From the NCBI GenBank assembly GCA_019637115.1, contig JAHBWH010000011.1, forward strand, positions 17,422-81,421: DNA of 64,000 nucleotides, given 5' to 3'. Shown piece by piece: positions 17,489 to 26,223 of this stretch (position 1 is its first letter; each line of letters starts with the position of its first letter). A program made the position numbers and the translations under genes. Under the pieces are notes generated by a model that saw nothing but the letters and a program-made list of their open reading frames with translations, was not told the origin of the DNA and did no database searches. This DNA is from Myxococcales bacterium (lineage in GTDB: Bacteria > Myxococcota_A > Polyangia > Polyangiales > Houyiibacteriaceae).

Positions 17489-17553
17489 CAAAGACACGGA
17501 ACACGGACACGCGCTTCGACACGCATCGACAAACGCCATCGATGAGGCCCGCC

Positions 17554-19014
17554 ATGGACGACCGACGCTCGCTCGCGCTCTTGACCGACCTCTACCAGCT
17601 CACGATGGCCGCCGGCTATTGGCATTCCGGGCTGGCGGAGCGCCGGGCGTGCTTCCACCTGAGCTTCCGCCGCGCCCCGTTCGGCGGCGCGTACGCGATC
17701 GTCGCAGGGTTGGCGGACGCGATCGACTACCTGAAGCGTCTGCGCTTCGGCCCCGAGGAGCTCTCGTACCTCGGCTCGCTCGCGCACCCGGACGGGACGC
17801 CGCTCTTCGCCCCGAGCTTCCTCGACGTGCTGCGAGACGCGGAGCTGCAGCTCGACGTCGCCGCGATGCCCGAGGGGACGGTCGCCTTCCCGCACGAGCC
17901 GCTCGTCCGCGTGGAGGGCCCGCTCTGGCAAGCGCAGCTCGTCGAGACCGCGCTGCTGACGATCATCAACTTTCAGACCCTCGTTGCGACCAAGGCGTCT
18001 CGCGTCTGCCGCGCGGCGCGGGGTCCGGACGGGCGACCCGAGCCCGTCCTGGAGCTCGGGCTGCGGCGCGCGCAGGGCATCGACGGCGGCCTCGCCGCGA
18101 GCCGCGCGGCGTACGTTGGCGGCTGCGCGGGGACGAGCAACGTGCTGGCGGGCATGCGCTTCGGCATCCCCGTGCGCGGCACGCACGCGCACAGCTGGGT
18201 GATGACCTTCCCGACCGAGCGCGGCGCGTTCGAGGCCTACGCGCGGGCCTTCCCCCGCGGCTGCGTCTTCTTGGTGGACACCTTCGACACGCTCGCGGGC
18301 GTGCGGAACGCCGTCGAGGTCGGGCGCCTGCTGCGCGAAGAGGGCCACGAGCTCGTCGGTGTCCGCCTCGACTCCGGCGACCTCGCGTCGCTCAGCCGCG
18401 CGGCGCGCGCGATCCTCGACGAGGGCGGCTTCCCGGACGCCCGCGTCGTCGCGAGCAACGACCTCGACGAGCGCGCGATCGACGCGCTCAAGGCAGAAGG
18501 GGCCCGGATCGACACGTGGGGCGTCGGGACGAAGCTCGTCACCGCCTTCGATCAGCCCGCGCTCGGCGGGGTCTACAAGCTCGCCGCGCTCGAGGACGAC
18601 ACGGGCACGCTCTCGCCGCGCATCAAGCTGAGCGAGGAGCCCATCAAGACCTCGATCCCAGCGCGGCAGCAGGTGCGGCGCTTTCGCGACGCGGAGGGGC
18701 GCTTCGTAGCCGACGCGATCTACGACCTCGACGCGGGCTTCACCGAGCGCACGCTCGTCGACCCCACGGACGCGACGCGGGTGCTGCGCGTCCCCGAGGC
18801 GCTCGCGCACGACGATCTCCTGGTCCCCGTCGTCCGCGGCGGCGCCTTCGTCTACGAGCCCCCGGCGCTGGACGCGATCCGCGCGCGAGCGCTCGAGCAG
18901 CTCTCGCGCCTCCCGGACGCCGTCCTCGCGCCGCGCGACCCGTCCCCCTACTTCGCCGGGCTCGAGCCCGACCTCCACCACCTCCGCGCGCGCCTCATCG
19001 AGGCCGCCCGATGA
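17554..19014 (+). CDS. pncB: Nicotinate phosphoribosyltransferase
   Basis: 486 residues from ATG 17554, chosen for the GAGG 6 nt upstream; in-frame starts at 17473 and 17542 add non-conserved residues. The enzyme joins nicotinate and PRPP (with ATP) to give nicotinate mononucleotide in the Preiss-Handler NAD salvage route. Family landmarks are [15 protein letters not shown] at the N-terminus, the phosphate and ring-binding [31 protein letters not shown] and [10 protein letters not shown]. Length is normal for the long bacterial form. It heads the cluster pncB-prs-nadE-nrtR-pncA; a palindrome lies just upstream. Confidence 0.95.
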   Translation: MDDRRSLALLTDLYQLTMAAGYWHSGLAERRACFHLSFRRAPFGGAYAIVAGLADAIDYLKRLRFGPEELSYLGSLAHPDGTPLFAPSFLDVLRDAELQLDVAAMPEGTVAFPHEPLVRVEGPLWQAQLVETALLTIINFQTLVATKASRVCRAARGPDGRPEPVLELGLRRAQGIDGGLAASRAAYVGGCAGTSNVLAGMRFGIPVRGTHAHSWVMTFPTERGAFEAYARAFPRGCVFLVDTFDTLAGVRNAVEVGRLLREEGHELVGVRLDSGDLASLSRAARAILDEGGFPDARVVASNDLDERAIDALKAEGARIDTWGVGTKLVTAFDQPALGGVYKLAALEDDTGTLSPRIKLSEEPIKTSIPARQQVRRFRDAEGRFVADAIYDLDAGFTERTLVDPTDATRVLRVPEALAHDDLLVPVVRGGAFVYEPPALDAIRARALEQLSRLPDAVLAPRDPSPYFAGLEPDLHHLRARLIEAAR

Positions 19015-19126
19015 CGTGGCGCCCGACGCGGCGCGCGAGGTGGCGCCCGACGCGGCGTGCCACGAGCCGCGCGATGCAGCGCGCCCGCACGATCGCCCGT
19101 ATGCTCCTGCCCCGCCGAGGCCCTCG

Positions 19127-20146
19127 ATGACCGCACCCCAGATCGTCTTCTGCACCGAACGCTACGCCGCGATGGCGGAGGCGCTCTGCGCGCCCCCGCG
19201 CGCGGGGGGCCACCCCACCCGCGGGGTCGGGTTCCGCCTCGGCGAGGTCGAGCGAAAGACCTTCCCCGACGGCGAGCGCTACCGCCGCATCCTCAGCGAC
19301 GTCGTCGCGCGCGACGTGATCCTCCTCGGCGGCACCGTCGACGACGCCGACACCCTCGAGCTCTACGACCTCGCGTGCGGCCTCGTGCACGAGGGCTGCC
19401 ACATCCTCACCCTCGTCATCCCCTGGTTCGGCTACCAGACGATGGAGCGCGCGATCAAACCCGGCGAGGTCATCACGGCGAAGACGCGGGCGCGGCTGCT
19501 CTCGTCGATCCCCATCGCGGGGTCGGGCAACCGCGTGATGCTCCTCGATCTGCACTCGGAGGGCATCACCCAATACTTCAGCGGCAACATCCGGCCGGTG
19601 CACGTCTACGCCAAGGACGTGACGCTCCGGCTCATCCGGGAGCTTGCCGCGCAGCTCGCCCCCGAAGGCCAGGCCCGCGACGCGGTCAGCCGCGACCGCC
19701 TCGTGCTCGGCGCGACCGACGCCGGCCGCGCCAAATGGGTCGAGTCGCTCGCGAACGATCTCGGCGTGGACGCCGCCTTCGTCTTCAAGCGCCGCCTGAG
19801 CGGCGCCCGCACGGAGGTCACGGCGCTCGCGGCCGACGTCCGCGGCAAGAGCGTCGTCATCTACGACGACATGATCCGGACCGGCGGCTCGCTCCTCGGC
19901 GCGGCGGAGGCGTTCCGCGACGCTGGCGCGACCCGCATCGCAGCCGTGACCTCGCACGCGGTGCTGCCCGGCGACAGCCTCGAGAAGCTGCATCGCGCGG
20001 GGCTGCTCGACGCGATCGCGTGCACCGACAGTCACCCGAACGCGCGGGCGCTCGCCGAGCGCTTCCCCGACTTCCTCCGCGTCGCGAGCGTCGTCGACGT
20101 CCTCGCCGAGGCCCTCTGCCCGCGGGGGACCACGCTCGTTCCTTAG
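19127..20146 (+). CDS. prs: Ribose-phosphate pyrophosphokinase (PRPP synthase) paralog
   Basis: 339 residues. It converts ribose 5-phosphate and ATP to PRPP. Visible features are the N-terminal FPDGERYRR (flexible-loop region), the catalytic-loop neighbourhood [18 protein letters not shown], a PRPP-binding loop [14 protein letters not shown] and [13 protein letters not shown]. Insertions (for example PPRAGGHP near the start) and divergence from housekeeping Prs suggest a pathway-dedicated paralog. ATG 19127 has GAGG 6 nt upstream. It is placed right after pncB, which consumes PRPP, so the pair likely couples PRPP supply to nicotinate salvage. The 112-bp gap to pncB contains a doubled GTGGCGCCCGACGCGGCG. 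Confidence 0.9.
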   Translation: MTAPQIVFCTERYAAMAEALCAPPRAGGHPTRGVGFRLGEVERKTFPDGERYRRILSDVVARDVILLGGTVDDADTLELYDLACGLVHEGCHILTLVIPWFGYQTMERAIKPGEVITAKTRARLLSSIPIAGSGNRVMLLDLHSEGITQYFSGNIRPVHVYAKDVTLRLIRELAAQLAPEGQARDAVSRDRLVLGATDAGRAKWVESLANDLGVDAAFVFKRRLSGARTEVTALAADVRGKSVVIYDDMIRTGGSLLGAAEAFRDAGATRIAAVTSHAVLPGDSLEKLHRAGLLDAIACTDSHPNARALAERFPDFLRVASVVDVLAEALCPRGTTLVP

Positions 20147-20305
20147 CCCACCTTCGATGCGCGCTCCTCACGGGCCTGCTCCCGCCGAGCCGTTGCAGGC
20201 TCGTGATCCCCTCCGCGATCCCCGTGATCGCAGACCAGCTCTCGAAGCCTCGTCGACGACGAGGCGCTCCCACGGGGCTCCGAGCCCCTCGACGAAAGGT
20301 CGAAC

Positions 20306-22297
20306 ATGCACCGCGTCCACGTCGCCGTCGGCATCCTGAACCAGACCCCCTTCGCGTGGGTCGAGAACGAGACGAACCTCCGCGGCGCCATCCGCGACGC
20401 GCGCGCGAAGGGCGTCACCCTCCTCTGCCTGCCCGAGCTCGCCATCACCGGCTACGGCTGCGAGGACATGTTCCAATCCGCAGGCCTGCAGGCGCGCGCG
20501 TGGGAGATCCTGGTCCGCCTGGCGGCCGAGGAGACGCGCGGCATGGTCGTCACGGTCGGGCTCCCGCTCGAGCACCGCGGCGCGGTCTACAACTGCGCCG
20601 CCCTCTGCGTCGACGGCGCCGTCGTCGGCCTCGTCGCCAAGCGCTTCCTCGCTGGCGATGGGATCCACTACGAGCCGCGCTGGTTCAAGCCGTGGCCCGA
20701 GGGCGTCGCCACCACGATCACGCGCCCGGACGTGAGCGGCGCGCCGCAAACGATCCCGATCGGCGACCTCGCCTTCGACGTCGGCGGGCTCCTGCTCGGC
20801 TTCGAGATCTGCGAGGACGCATGGGTCGCCGCCCGCCCCGGCGCGCGGCTCGCGCGGCTCGGGGTCGACGTCATCCTCAACCCGAGCGCCTCTCACTTCG
20901 CGTTCGGCAAGCAGGCCGTCCGCCGGCAGATCGTCGTCGAGGGCTCCCGCGCCTTCGGCGTGACGTACCTCTACGCGAACCTCCTCGGCAACGAAGCGGG
21001 CCGCGCGATCTACGACGGGGGCGGCATCGTCGCCTGCGCGGGCAGCCCGATCGCCGAGACGACGCGCTTCTCGTTCGCTGGCTGGCAGGTCGCCTCCGCG
21101 ATCGCCGACGTCGAGCTCACGCGGCTGCAGCGCGCGCGCTCGGCGAGCTTCCGGCCCGACGTCCGCGACGACGGCGTCGTCGCGCTGCCCTTCAAGTGGC
21201 CCACGCTCCCCGCGCAGCGCGAGCGCGTCGTCGAGCTCGTCGACTACACGAAGGAGGAGGCCTTCGCGCGCGTGATGGCGCTCGGGCTCTTCGACTACCT
21301 CCGAAAGTCGCGGTCGCGCGGCTACGTCGTCTCGCTCTCGGGCGGCGCGGACTCGGCCGCCTGCGCGTGCCTCGTCCGCCTCATGGTGGAGCTCGCGCTC
21401 GCCGAGCTCGGGCCGGAGGGCGTGCGCGAGAAGCTCGCGTACGTCGAGGACCTCCCGGACGACGCCGCGGGGATCACGCGGCGGCTGCTCACGACCGCGT
21501 ACCAGGCCACGCGCAACAGCTCGGAGGTCACGCTCGACGCCGCGCGCGCGGTCGCCGAGGCCTGCGGCGCCGACCACCACGTGCTCGACGTGGACGCGCT
21601 GGTCCAGCATTACGTGTCGCTGGCCGAGGGCGCGCTCGGTCGGCCGCTGAGCTGGGATCGCGACGACCTCGCGCTGCAGAACATCCAAGCGCGCGTGCGC
21701 GCGCCCAGCGTCTGGATGCTCGCCAACGTCCGGGGCCAGCTCCTCGTGGCGACGTCCAACCGCAGCGAGGCCGCGGTCGGCTACGCGACGATGGACGGCG
21801 ACACCGCGGGCGGCATCTCGCCGATCGCGGGCATCGACAAGGCGTTCCTCCGCACTTGGCTCGCGTGGCTCGAGCGCGAGGGCATCGCAGGCGTCGGTCC
21901 CGTCCCGGCGCTGGCAGCGGTCAACGTCCAACCCCCGACGGCCGAGCTGCGGCCTCTCGGAGACGCGCAGACGGACGAGGGCGACCTCATGCCCTACCCC
22001 ATCCTCGACGCCATCGAGCGCGTCGCGATCCGCGACAAGAAGATGCCCGCCGAGGCCTTCGACCAGCTCCACGCGGAGCACCCCGAGGTCGAGCCCGAGC
22101 AGCTCCGCGCCTGGGTCGTGAAGTTCTACCGCCTCTGGTCGCGCAACCAATGGAAGCGCGAGCGCTACGCGCCCTCCTTCCACGTCGACGACAAGAACCT
22201 CGACCCCAAGACCTGGTGCCGCTTCCCCATCTTGAGCGGCGGCTACGCGCTCGAGCTCGCGGAGCTCGAGGCCGCCGCGCGCGCGAGCGAGCCATGA
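20306..22297 (+). CDS. nadE: Glutamine-dependent NAD+ synthetase
   Basis: 663 residues, typical of the fused enzyme. The N-terminal nitrilase-type glutaminase has the triad E44 ([10 protein letters not shown]), K112 (AKRFLAGDG) and C169 (FEICEDAW). The C-terminal synthetase has the PP-loop SGGADS at 345-350. It amidates nicotinate adenine dinucleotide to NAD+ using ammonia channelled from glutamine. [15 protein letters not shown] and [12 protein letters not shown] in the ATP/NaAD site are also conserved. AAAGG upstream of ATG 20306 serves as ribosome site. Its stop overlaps the nrtR start (ATGA). Confidence 0.96.
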   Translation: MHRVHVAVGILNQTPFAWVENETNLRGAIRDARAKGVTLLCLPELAITGYGCEDMFQSAGLQARAWEILVRLAAEETRGMVVTVGLPLEHRGAVYNCAALCVDGAVVGLVAKRFLAGDGIHYEPRWFKPWPEGVATTITRPDVSGAPQTIPIGDLAFDVGGLLLGFEICEDAWVAARPGARLARLGVDVILNPSASHFAFGKQAVRRQIVVEGSRAFGVTYLYANLLGNEAGRAIYDGGGIVACAGSPIAETTRFSFAGWQVASAIADVELTRLQRARSASFRPDVRDDGVVALPFKWPTLPAQRERVVELVDYTKEEAFARVMALGLFDYLRKSRSRGYVVSLSGGADSAACACLVRLMVELALAELGPEGVREKLAYVEDLPDDAAGITRRLLTTAYQATRNSSEVTLDAARAVAEACGADHHVLDVDALVQHYVSLAEGALGRPLSWDRDDLALQNIQARVRAPSVWMLANVRGQLLVATSNRSEAAVGYATMDGDTAGGISPIAGIDKAFLRTWLAWLEREGIAGVGPVPALAAVNVQPPTAELRPLGDAQTDEGDLMPYPILDAIERVAIRDKKMPAEAFDQLHAEHPEVEPEQLRAWVVKFYRLWSRNQWKRERYAPSFHVDDKNLDPKTWCRFPILSGGYALELAELEAAARASEP

Positions 22298-23037
22298 GCC
22301 CCCCGCTGGCGACGAGCGCCCCCGAGGCGACGACCTACCCCTTCCCGCGGCCAGCCCTCACGGTCGACTGTGTCGTCTTCGGGCTCGACGACGAAGGCCT
22401 GAAGGTCCTGCTCATCGAGCGCGAGCTCGAGCCCTTCCGCGGCCAGTGGGCGCTCCCCGGCGGCTTCGTCCGGGTCGGCGAGGGGCTCGAGCAGGCCGCG
22501 CGCCGCGAGCTCGCGGAGGAGACGGGCCTCGGGCCGGGCCTGAGCCCGCACGCACCCACGTTCTTCCTCGAGCAGCTCTTCACCTTCGGCGACCCGCGCC
22601 GCGATCCGCGCGAGCACACCGTGAGCGTCGCCTTCTTCGCGCTCGTCAACATCCGCGACCACGCCATCCGCGCCGCGACCGACGCGCGCGACGCGCGCTG
22701 GGTGGCGATCGACGCGCCACGCGCGCTCGCCTTCGACCACGACCACATCTTGGCCGTCGCCCTCGCGCGGCTCCGCGGCAAGCTGCGTTATCAGCCCATC
22801 GGCTTCGAGCTCCTCCCCCCGCGCTTCACGCTCACCGAGCTCCAGCGGCTCTACGAGACGGTCCTCGGGACCTCCCTCGACAAGCGCAACTTCCGCAAGA
22901 AGATCCTCGCGCTCGGCTTCGTCGTGGAGACGGGTGAGCTCGAGGAGGGCGTGCGGCGACGTCGCGCGCGGCTCTACCGCTTCGACGAGGCGCGCTACCG
23001 CGCGCTCGAGCGCGAGGGCTTCTCCCTCTGGATCTGA
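22294..23037 (+). CDS. nrtR: NrtR-type Nudix-winged-helix regulator of NAD metabolism
   Basis: 247 residues. The N-terminal Nudix domain has an intact Nudix box in [20 protein letters not shown] followed by ETGL (G-x5-E-x7-RE-L-x-EE-x-G-L). The C-terminal 80 residues form the winged helix typical of NrtR ([42 protein letters not shown]). NrtR proteins repress NAD biosynthesis genes and are released by ADP-ribose or other NAD intermediates. Because the Nudix box is complete, residual ADP-ribose hydrolysis is possible. It overlaps nadE by 4 bp and lies 73 bp before pncA, a genomic setting that strongly supports the call. Confidence 0.9.
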   Translation: MSPPLATSAPEATTYPFPRPALTVDCVVFGLDDEGLKVLLIERELEPFRGQWALPGGFVRVGEGLEQAARRELAEETGLGPGLSPHAPTFFLEQLFTFGDPRRDPREHTVSVAFFALVNIRDHAIRAATDARDARWVAIDAPRALAFDHDHILAVALARLRGKLRYQPIGFELLPPRFTLTELQRLYETVLGTSLDKRNFRKKILALGFVVETGELEEGVRRRRARLYRFDEARYRALEREGFSLWI

Positions 23038-23110
23038 TCTGCCCTCCTCCACGGCGCCCCCATCACCGATCGCGCTCCCCCGGAGCTGCCCTCACCCCTC
23101 GGAGGTCCCC

Positions 23111-23710
23111 ATGCGCGCGCTCATCCTGGTCGACTTGCAGAACGACTTCCTCCCGGGCGGCGCGCTCGCCGTCTCGGAGGGCGACGCGGTCGTGCCCCTC
23201 GCGAACGCGCTCGCGACGCGCTTCGAGCTCGTCGTCGCGACGCAAGACTGGCACCCGCCCCGCCACCAATCCTTCGCTTCGCAGCACGAGGGGCGCGCGC
23301 CCGGCGAGCTCATCGACCTCCACGGCTTGCCGCAGGTGCTCTGGCCCGACCACTGCGTGCAGGGCACCTTCGGCGCGGACTTCGCGCCCGCGCTCGACCT
23401 GACGCGCGTTGCCCGCGTCTTCCAGAAGGGCATCCACCCCGAGGTCGACAGCTACAGCGGCTTCTTCGACAACGGTCGCCGGCACGACACGGGGCTCACG
23501 GACTATCTCCGCGAGCGAAACGTCGCCGAGGTCCACGTCTGCGGGCTCGCGACGGACTACTGCGTGCGCTTCACGGCGCTCGACGCCGCGAGCCTCGGCT
23601 TCGAGACCCACCTCGTCCTCCCGGCCTGCCGCGGCGTCGAGCTGCGCGAAGGCGACGTGGCGAGCGCCCTCGACGAGATGGCGGCGGCGGGGGTGCGGAT
23701 CACCTCGTGA
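23111..23710 (+). CDS. pncA: Nicotinamidase
   Basis: 199 residues. It hydrolyses nicotinamide to nicotinate, feeding PncB. The isochorismatase-fold triad is complete: D8 (VDLQND), K106 (FQKG) and C151 (GLATDYCV). Metal ligands D46, H48 and H81 are in the expected places (QDWHPP, WPDHC), as is the cis-peptide region around GLATDYC. ATG 23111 is preceded by a perfect GGAGG. It is the last NAD gene of the cluster. Confidence 0.96.
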   Translation: MRALILVDLQNDFLPGGALAVSEGDAVVPLANALATRFELVVATQDWHPPRHQSFASQHEGRAPGELIDLHGLPQVLWPDHCVQGTFGADFAPALDLTRVARVFQKGIHPEVDSYSGFFDNGRRHDTGLTDYLRERNVAEVHVCGLATDYCVRFTALDAASLGFETHLVLPACRGVELREGDVASALDEMAAAGVRITS

Positions 23711-23736
23711 GCTAGCTGCCCTGCTATCCTTCCGTC

Positions 23737-24702
23737 ATGGATCTCGACCGCATGCTCGCGATGTGCCACCGCGACCAGTGGCAGGCCGACGATCTGGACT
23801 GGAGCGTGAAGCCTCGCGCGCTCTCGCCCGAGCACGAGGTGGCGATCTGCCAATACTTCACCGACATGAGCGGCATCGAGCTGCTCGCCGGCGAGCTCTT
23901 CCGCGTGCAGCGCGATCTCGCCACCGACCCGCGCCTCGTCGCCATCTTCGACAGCTTCGTCGTCGACGAGGAGCGGCACGCCGAGGTCGCGCGGCGCCTC
24001 GCCGCGCACTACGACGTCCACCGGTACCGAACGTACACGCTCAACCCGCACCTCGCGCGCTTCCGCGACGCCTTCGTCGAGGCCGTGCACCACCTGCCGC
24101 CCGACATCGCGAACGCCTACATCACGACCGGTGAGCTGCTGCTCGACGTCGCGCTGCTCCGCTCGCTCGACGACTTCGTGAACGACGAGATGAGCCACGC
24201 CGCGATGCACCTCATCAACCGCGACGAGTCCCGCCACATCGCGATCGACTACTTCATGGTCGAGTACTACGGCAGCGGCGCGTACGACGCGTGGCTCGCC
24301 GCGCAACCGAAGAAACCCTTGCGCGAGCGCGCGCGCGCGGCGGCGGCGCTGCTGACGTTCCTCTACCACGCGGGCCCCTTCTTCAAGGCCGTCTTCTTCG
24401 CGCCGATGGACATGACCGATCCGCAGGGCGAGCGGCTGCTCGAGGCGTTCAAGCGCATCCAGCTCCTCGGCGAGCGCCCGGGGATCGCCGACCGCCCCTT
24501 CCCGCGCTTCATCCGCGGCGTGCAGTCGCTCTTCAACCATCCGGTCGCGGGCCGGCTCGCGGGCCCCGCGCTCGCCCGCGTGATCGGCCTCGACCCCCGC
24601 GTCATCCGCACGCTCTACACCGAGGAAGAGAAGCGCCGCGCCGACGCGATGAGCGTCGAAGAGCTGGCTGAAGAGGCGCTCGCCGCCAAATACCGGAGCT
24701 GA
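23737..24702 (+). CDS. Ferritin-like diiron protein, AurF-like
   Basis: 321 residues, mainly helical. Two carboxylate/His motif sets mark a diiron four-helix bundle: E-ligand helix ELLAGELFRVQRDL and DEERHAEVARR (E-x2-H) in the first half, then FVNDEMSHAAMH and NRDESRHIAIDYFM (E-x2-H twice) in the second. This arrangement resembles AurF/DUF3066-type N-oxygenases and related diiron oxygenases. The substrate is unknown. It lies 26 bp after pncA on the same strand, so it may be co-transcribed with the NAD cluster. Just after the stop, the last 11 codons are duplicated in decayed form. Confidence 0.72.
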   Translation: MDLDRMLAMCHRDQWQADDLDWSVKPRALSPEHEVAICQYFTDMSGIELLAGELFRVQRDLATDPRLVAIFDSFVVDEERHAEVARRLAAHYDVHRYRTYTLNPHLARFRDAFVEAVHHLPPDIANAYITTGELLLDVALLRSLDDFVNDEMSHAAMHLINRDESRHIAIDYFMVEYYGSGAYDAWLAAQPKKPLRERARAAAALLTFLYHAGPFFKAVFFAPMDMTDPQGERLLEAFKRIQLLGERPGIADRPFPRFIRGVQSLFNHPVAGRLAGPALARVIGLDPRVIRTLYTEEEKRRADAMSVEELAEEALAAKYRS

Positions 24703-24866
24703 GTACAGCGAACCGGAAGCGCTCGCTGCCCAACACCGGAGCTGAGCGCGGCCGCTGGAGACGCTCGCTGCCACGAGCGCGATCGCCGGAGGCTCTCGGC
24801 GGCCACCGCGCGGATGCGTCGGACACCGTGGCGCCAGGCACCGCGCGGATGCGTCGGACACCGTGC
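24670..24866 (+). repeat. Decayed tandem duplications after the diiron gene
   Basis: The gene's last codons (GCGCTCGCCGCCAAATACCG, then GAGCTGA) recur about 42 bp on as GCGCTCGCTGCCCAACACCG, then GAGCTGA, with a further partial copy. Then CACCGCGCGGATGCGTCGGA followed by CACCGTG occurs twice, 34 bp apart (about 24806-24832 and 24840-24866). No coding role is apparent. Confidence 0.6.
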
Positions 24867-24871
24867 TGGCG

Positions 24872-25555
24872 TCAGGCGAGCGCGCGCGCGTAGGCCGCGT
24901 CACGATCGGCGCGGATGTCGGCGAGCACCGCCTCCACCGCGTCGACCCCGCGCTCCTCGACCGTCGCGAGGTTCACCTCGGCCACGCGCTCGTGCAGCGG
25001 CTTGCGCACGGGCCGCGCGAGGAGCTCGGCGAGGTTCGTGCTCGCGAGATCGACGAAGCCCGTCCCCTCCTCGCCGCGGCGGAGCTCGCTGAGCACCGAG
25101 AGGCGAACACATTGGATGGTCGGATCCGGTGACCGACGGAGGAAGGGCACGAGGCGCGCGGGGCTCTCGAGGTCCGCCGCCGCGTCGGGGTGGAACTCGG
25201 CGAGCGCCATCGGCGGCGAGCTCCCGTGCGCAGCCGCGTGCCGCTCCCGCAGTCGCGCGACGAAGCGCGCCATCGCCCGCGCGCTCACCGGCAGGCGCGG
25301 CAAGACGACCAGCCCGACCGCGACGTGCGCCCGCGCGGCGTGCGCTTCGATCGCGACGAGCGCGGCCTCCTCCGCCTCCGGCTCGTCGGCGTCCAGCACG
25401 ACGCGGACCTCGACCTCGCCCTGCGCCCTCGCGCGGGCCGCCCACGGGCAGAAGCCGAACGCCTCGACGACCTCGACCTCGTAGCGGGCGTAGATGCGAC
25501 GGGCCTCGCGCTCGAGCGCCGTCGCGCGCGCGGCGTCCAGCGGCGCCGCCGTCAT
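24872..25555 (-). CDS. DUF1415-like protein
   Basis: 227 residues, soluble. It resembles DUF1415 proteins: a conserved early Phe-Cys-Pro-(W/F)-A motif (FGFCPWA near residue 35), a central LAEFHPDAAADL, and RSPDPTIQCVRLSVL then a helical C-terminus. The biochemical role is not known to me. Its start overlaps the stop of the upstream Nudix gene by 4 bp, so the two are probably translationally coupled. Confidence 0.62.
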   Translation of the reverse strand: MTAAPLDAARATALEREARRIYARYEVEVVEAFGFCPWAARARAQGEVEVRVVLDADEPEAEEAALVAIEAHAARAHVAVGLVVLPRLPVSARAMARFVARLRERHAAAHGSSPPMALAEFHPDAAADLESPARLVPFLRRSPDPTIQCVRLSVLSELRRGEEGTGFVDLASTNLAELLARPVRKPLHERVAEVNLATVEERGVDAVEAVLADIRADRDAAYARALA

Positions 25556-26022
25556 CCGAGCTTCTGCGCGAGATAGTCACGCAGGTGAGGGACGATCTTC
25601 TGTCGAAGGAGCACCTCGGGCCGCTCGAAGCGCGCCCAGATCACCTCGCGCTCGTCGACGCGGATCGTCGGCCGCGCGTCGAGCGTGGTCTCGTAGATGT
25701 CGAGCGTGTCCTTGCGGAACTCGAAGGGATGGGAGCCGTGGTACGCGTGCTCGAATCGCTCCGGCTCGACGCGGACCCTCGTCTCCTCACGCAGCTCGCG
25801 CGACGCCGCGACGCGCGGATCCTCGCCAGGGTGCACGTACCCGCCGGGCAAGGTGAGGAAGCTCCGATAGGAGTTCTTCACGTGGAGGATCTCCCCGTCG
25901 TGCCACACCGCCGCGAGCGCGCCGCTCGTCTCCGGACGCCGGAGGAACCAATAGCTGCGCAGCATCAAATGAGCCGCGCGGTAGGCGGTGCGGATCGGCG
26001 CGTTGAGCATGGGCGAGAGCAT
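25552..26022 (-). CDS. Nudix hydrolase
   Basis: 156 residues. A complete Nudix box (GGYVHPGEDPRVAASRELRE followed by ETRV) lies in the middle, after a helix-rich N-terminus (MLNAPIRTAYRAAHLMLRSYW). The box coordinates Mg and hydrolyses nucleoside-diphosphate-X compounds; the substrate is unknown. MLN at residue 5 is an alternative start. It is coupled to the downstream DUF1415-like gene by a 4-bp overlap and lies 201 bp from the start of this operon's upstream neighbour. Confidence 0.85.
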   Translation of the reverse strand: MLSPMLNAPIRTAYRAAHLMLRSYWFLRRPETSGALAAVWHDGEILHVKNSYRSFLTLPGGYVHPGEDPRVAASRELREETRVRVEPERFEHAYHGSHPFEFRKDTLDIYETTLDARPTIRVDEREVIWARFERPEVLLRQKIVPHLRDYLAQKLG

Positions 26023-26223
26023 AGTACGAATCCCACCTCGTCTTGGCGTGCGGCATCCACCGGTCGCCGCGCTCGCTCGGGACGGCCCGCCCGACGCGCA
26101 CGCGCCGTAGCAGACGTCAGGGCACGGGCTGCCCGGCTCGCGACCCGGCGGGTCTCTCGACGGCGCCGTCGCTCAGCGGCGGACGCCGCCCGCCATCGCC
26201 GCACGGTCGCCAGACTCGAGGGA

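Noticed and set aside
17473..17553. Longer pncB N-terminus
   Set aside because: It starts inside the palindrome, and the added residues are not family-like; ATG 17554 has GAGG at good spacing.
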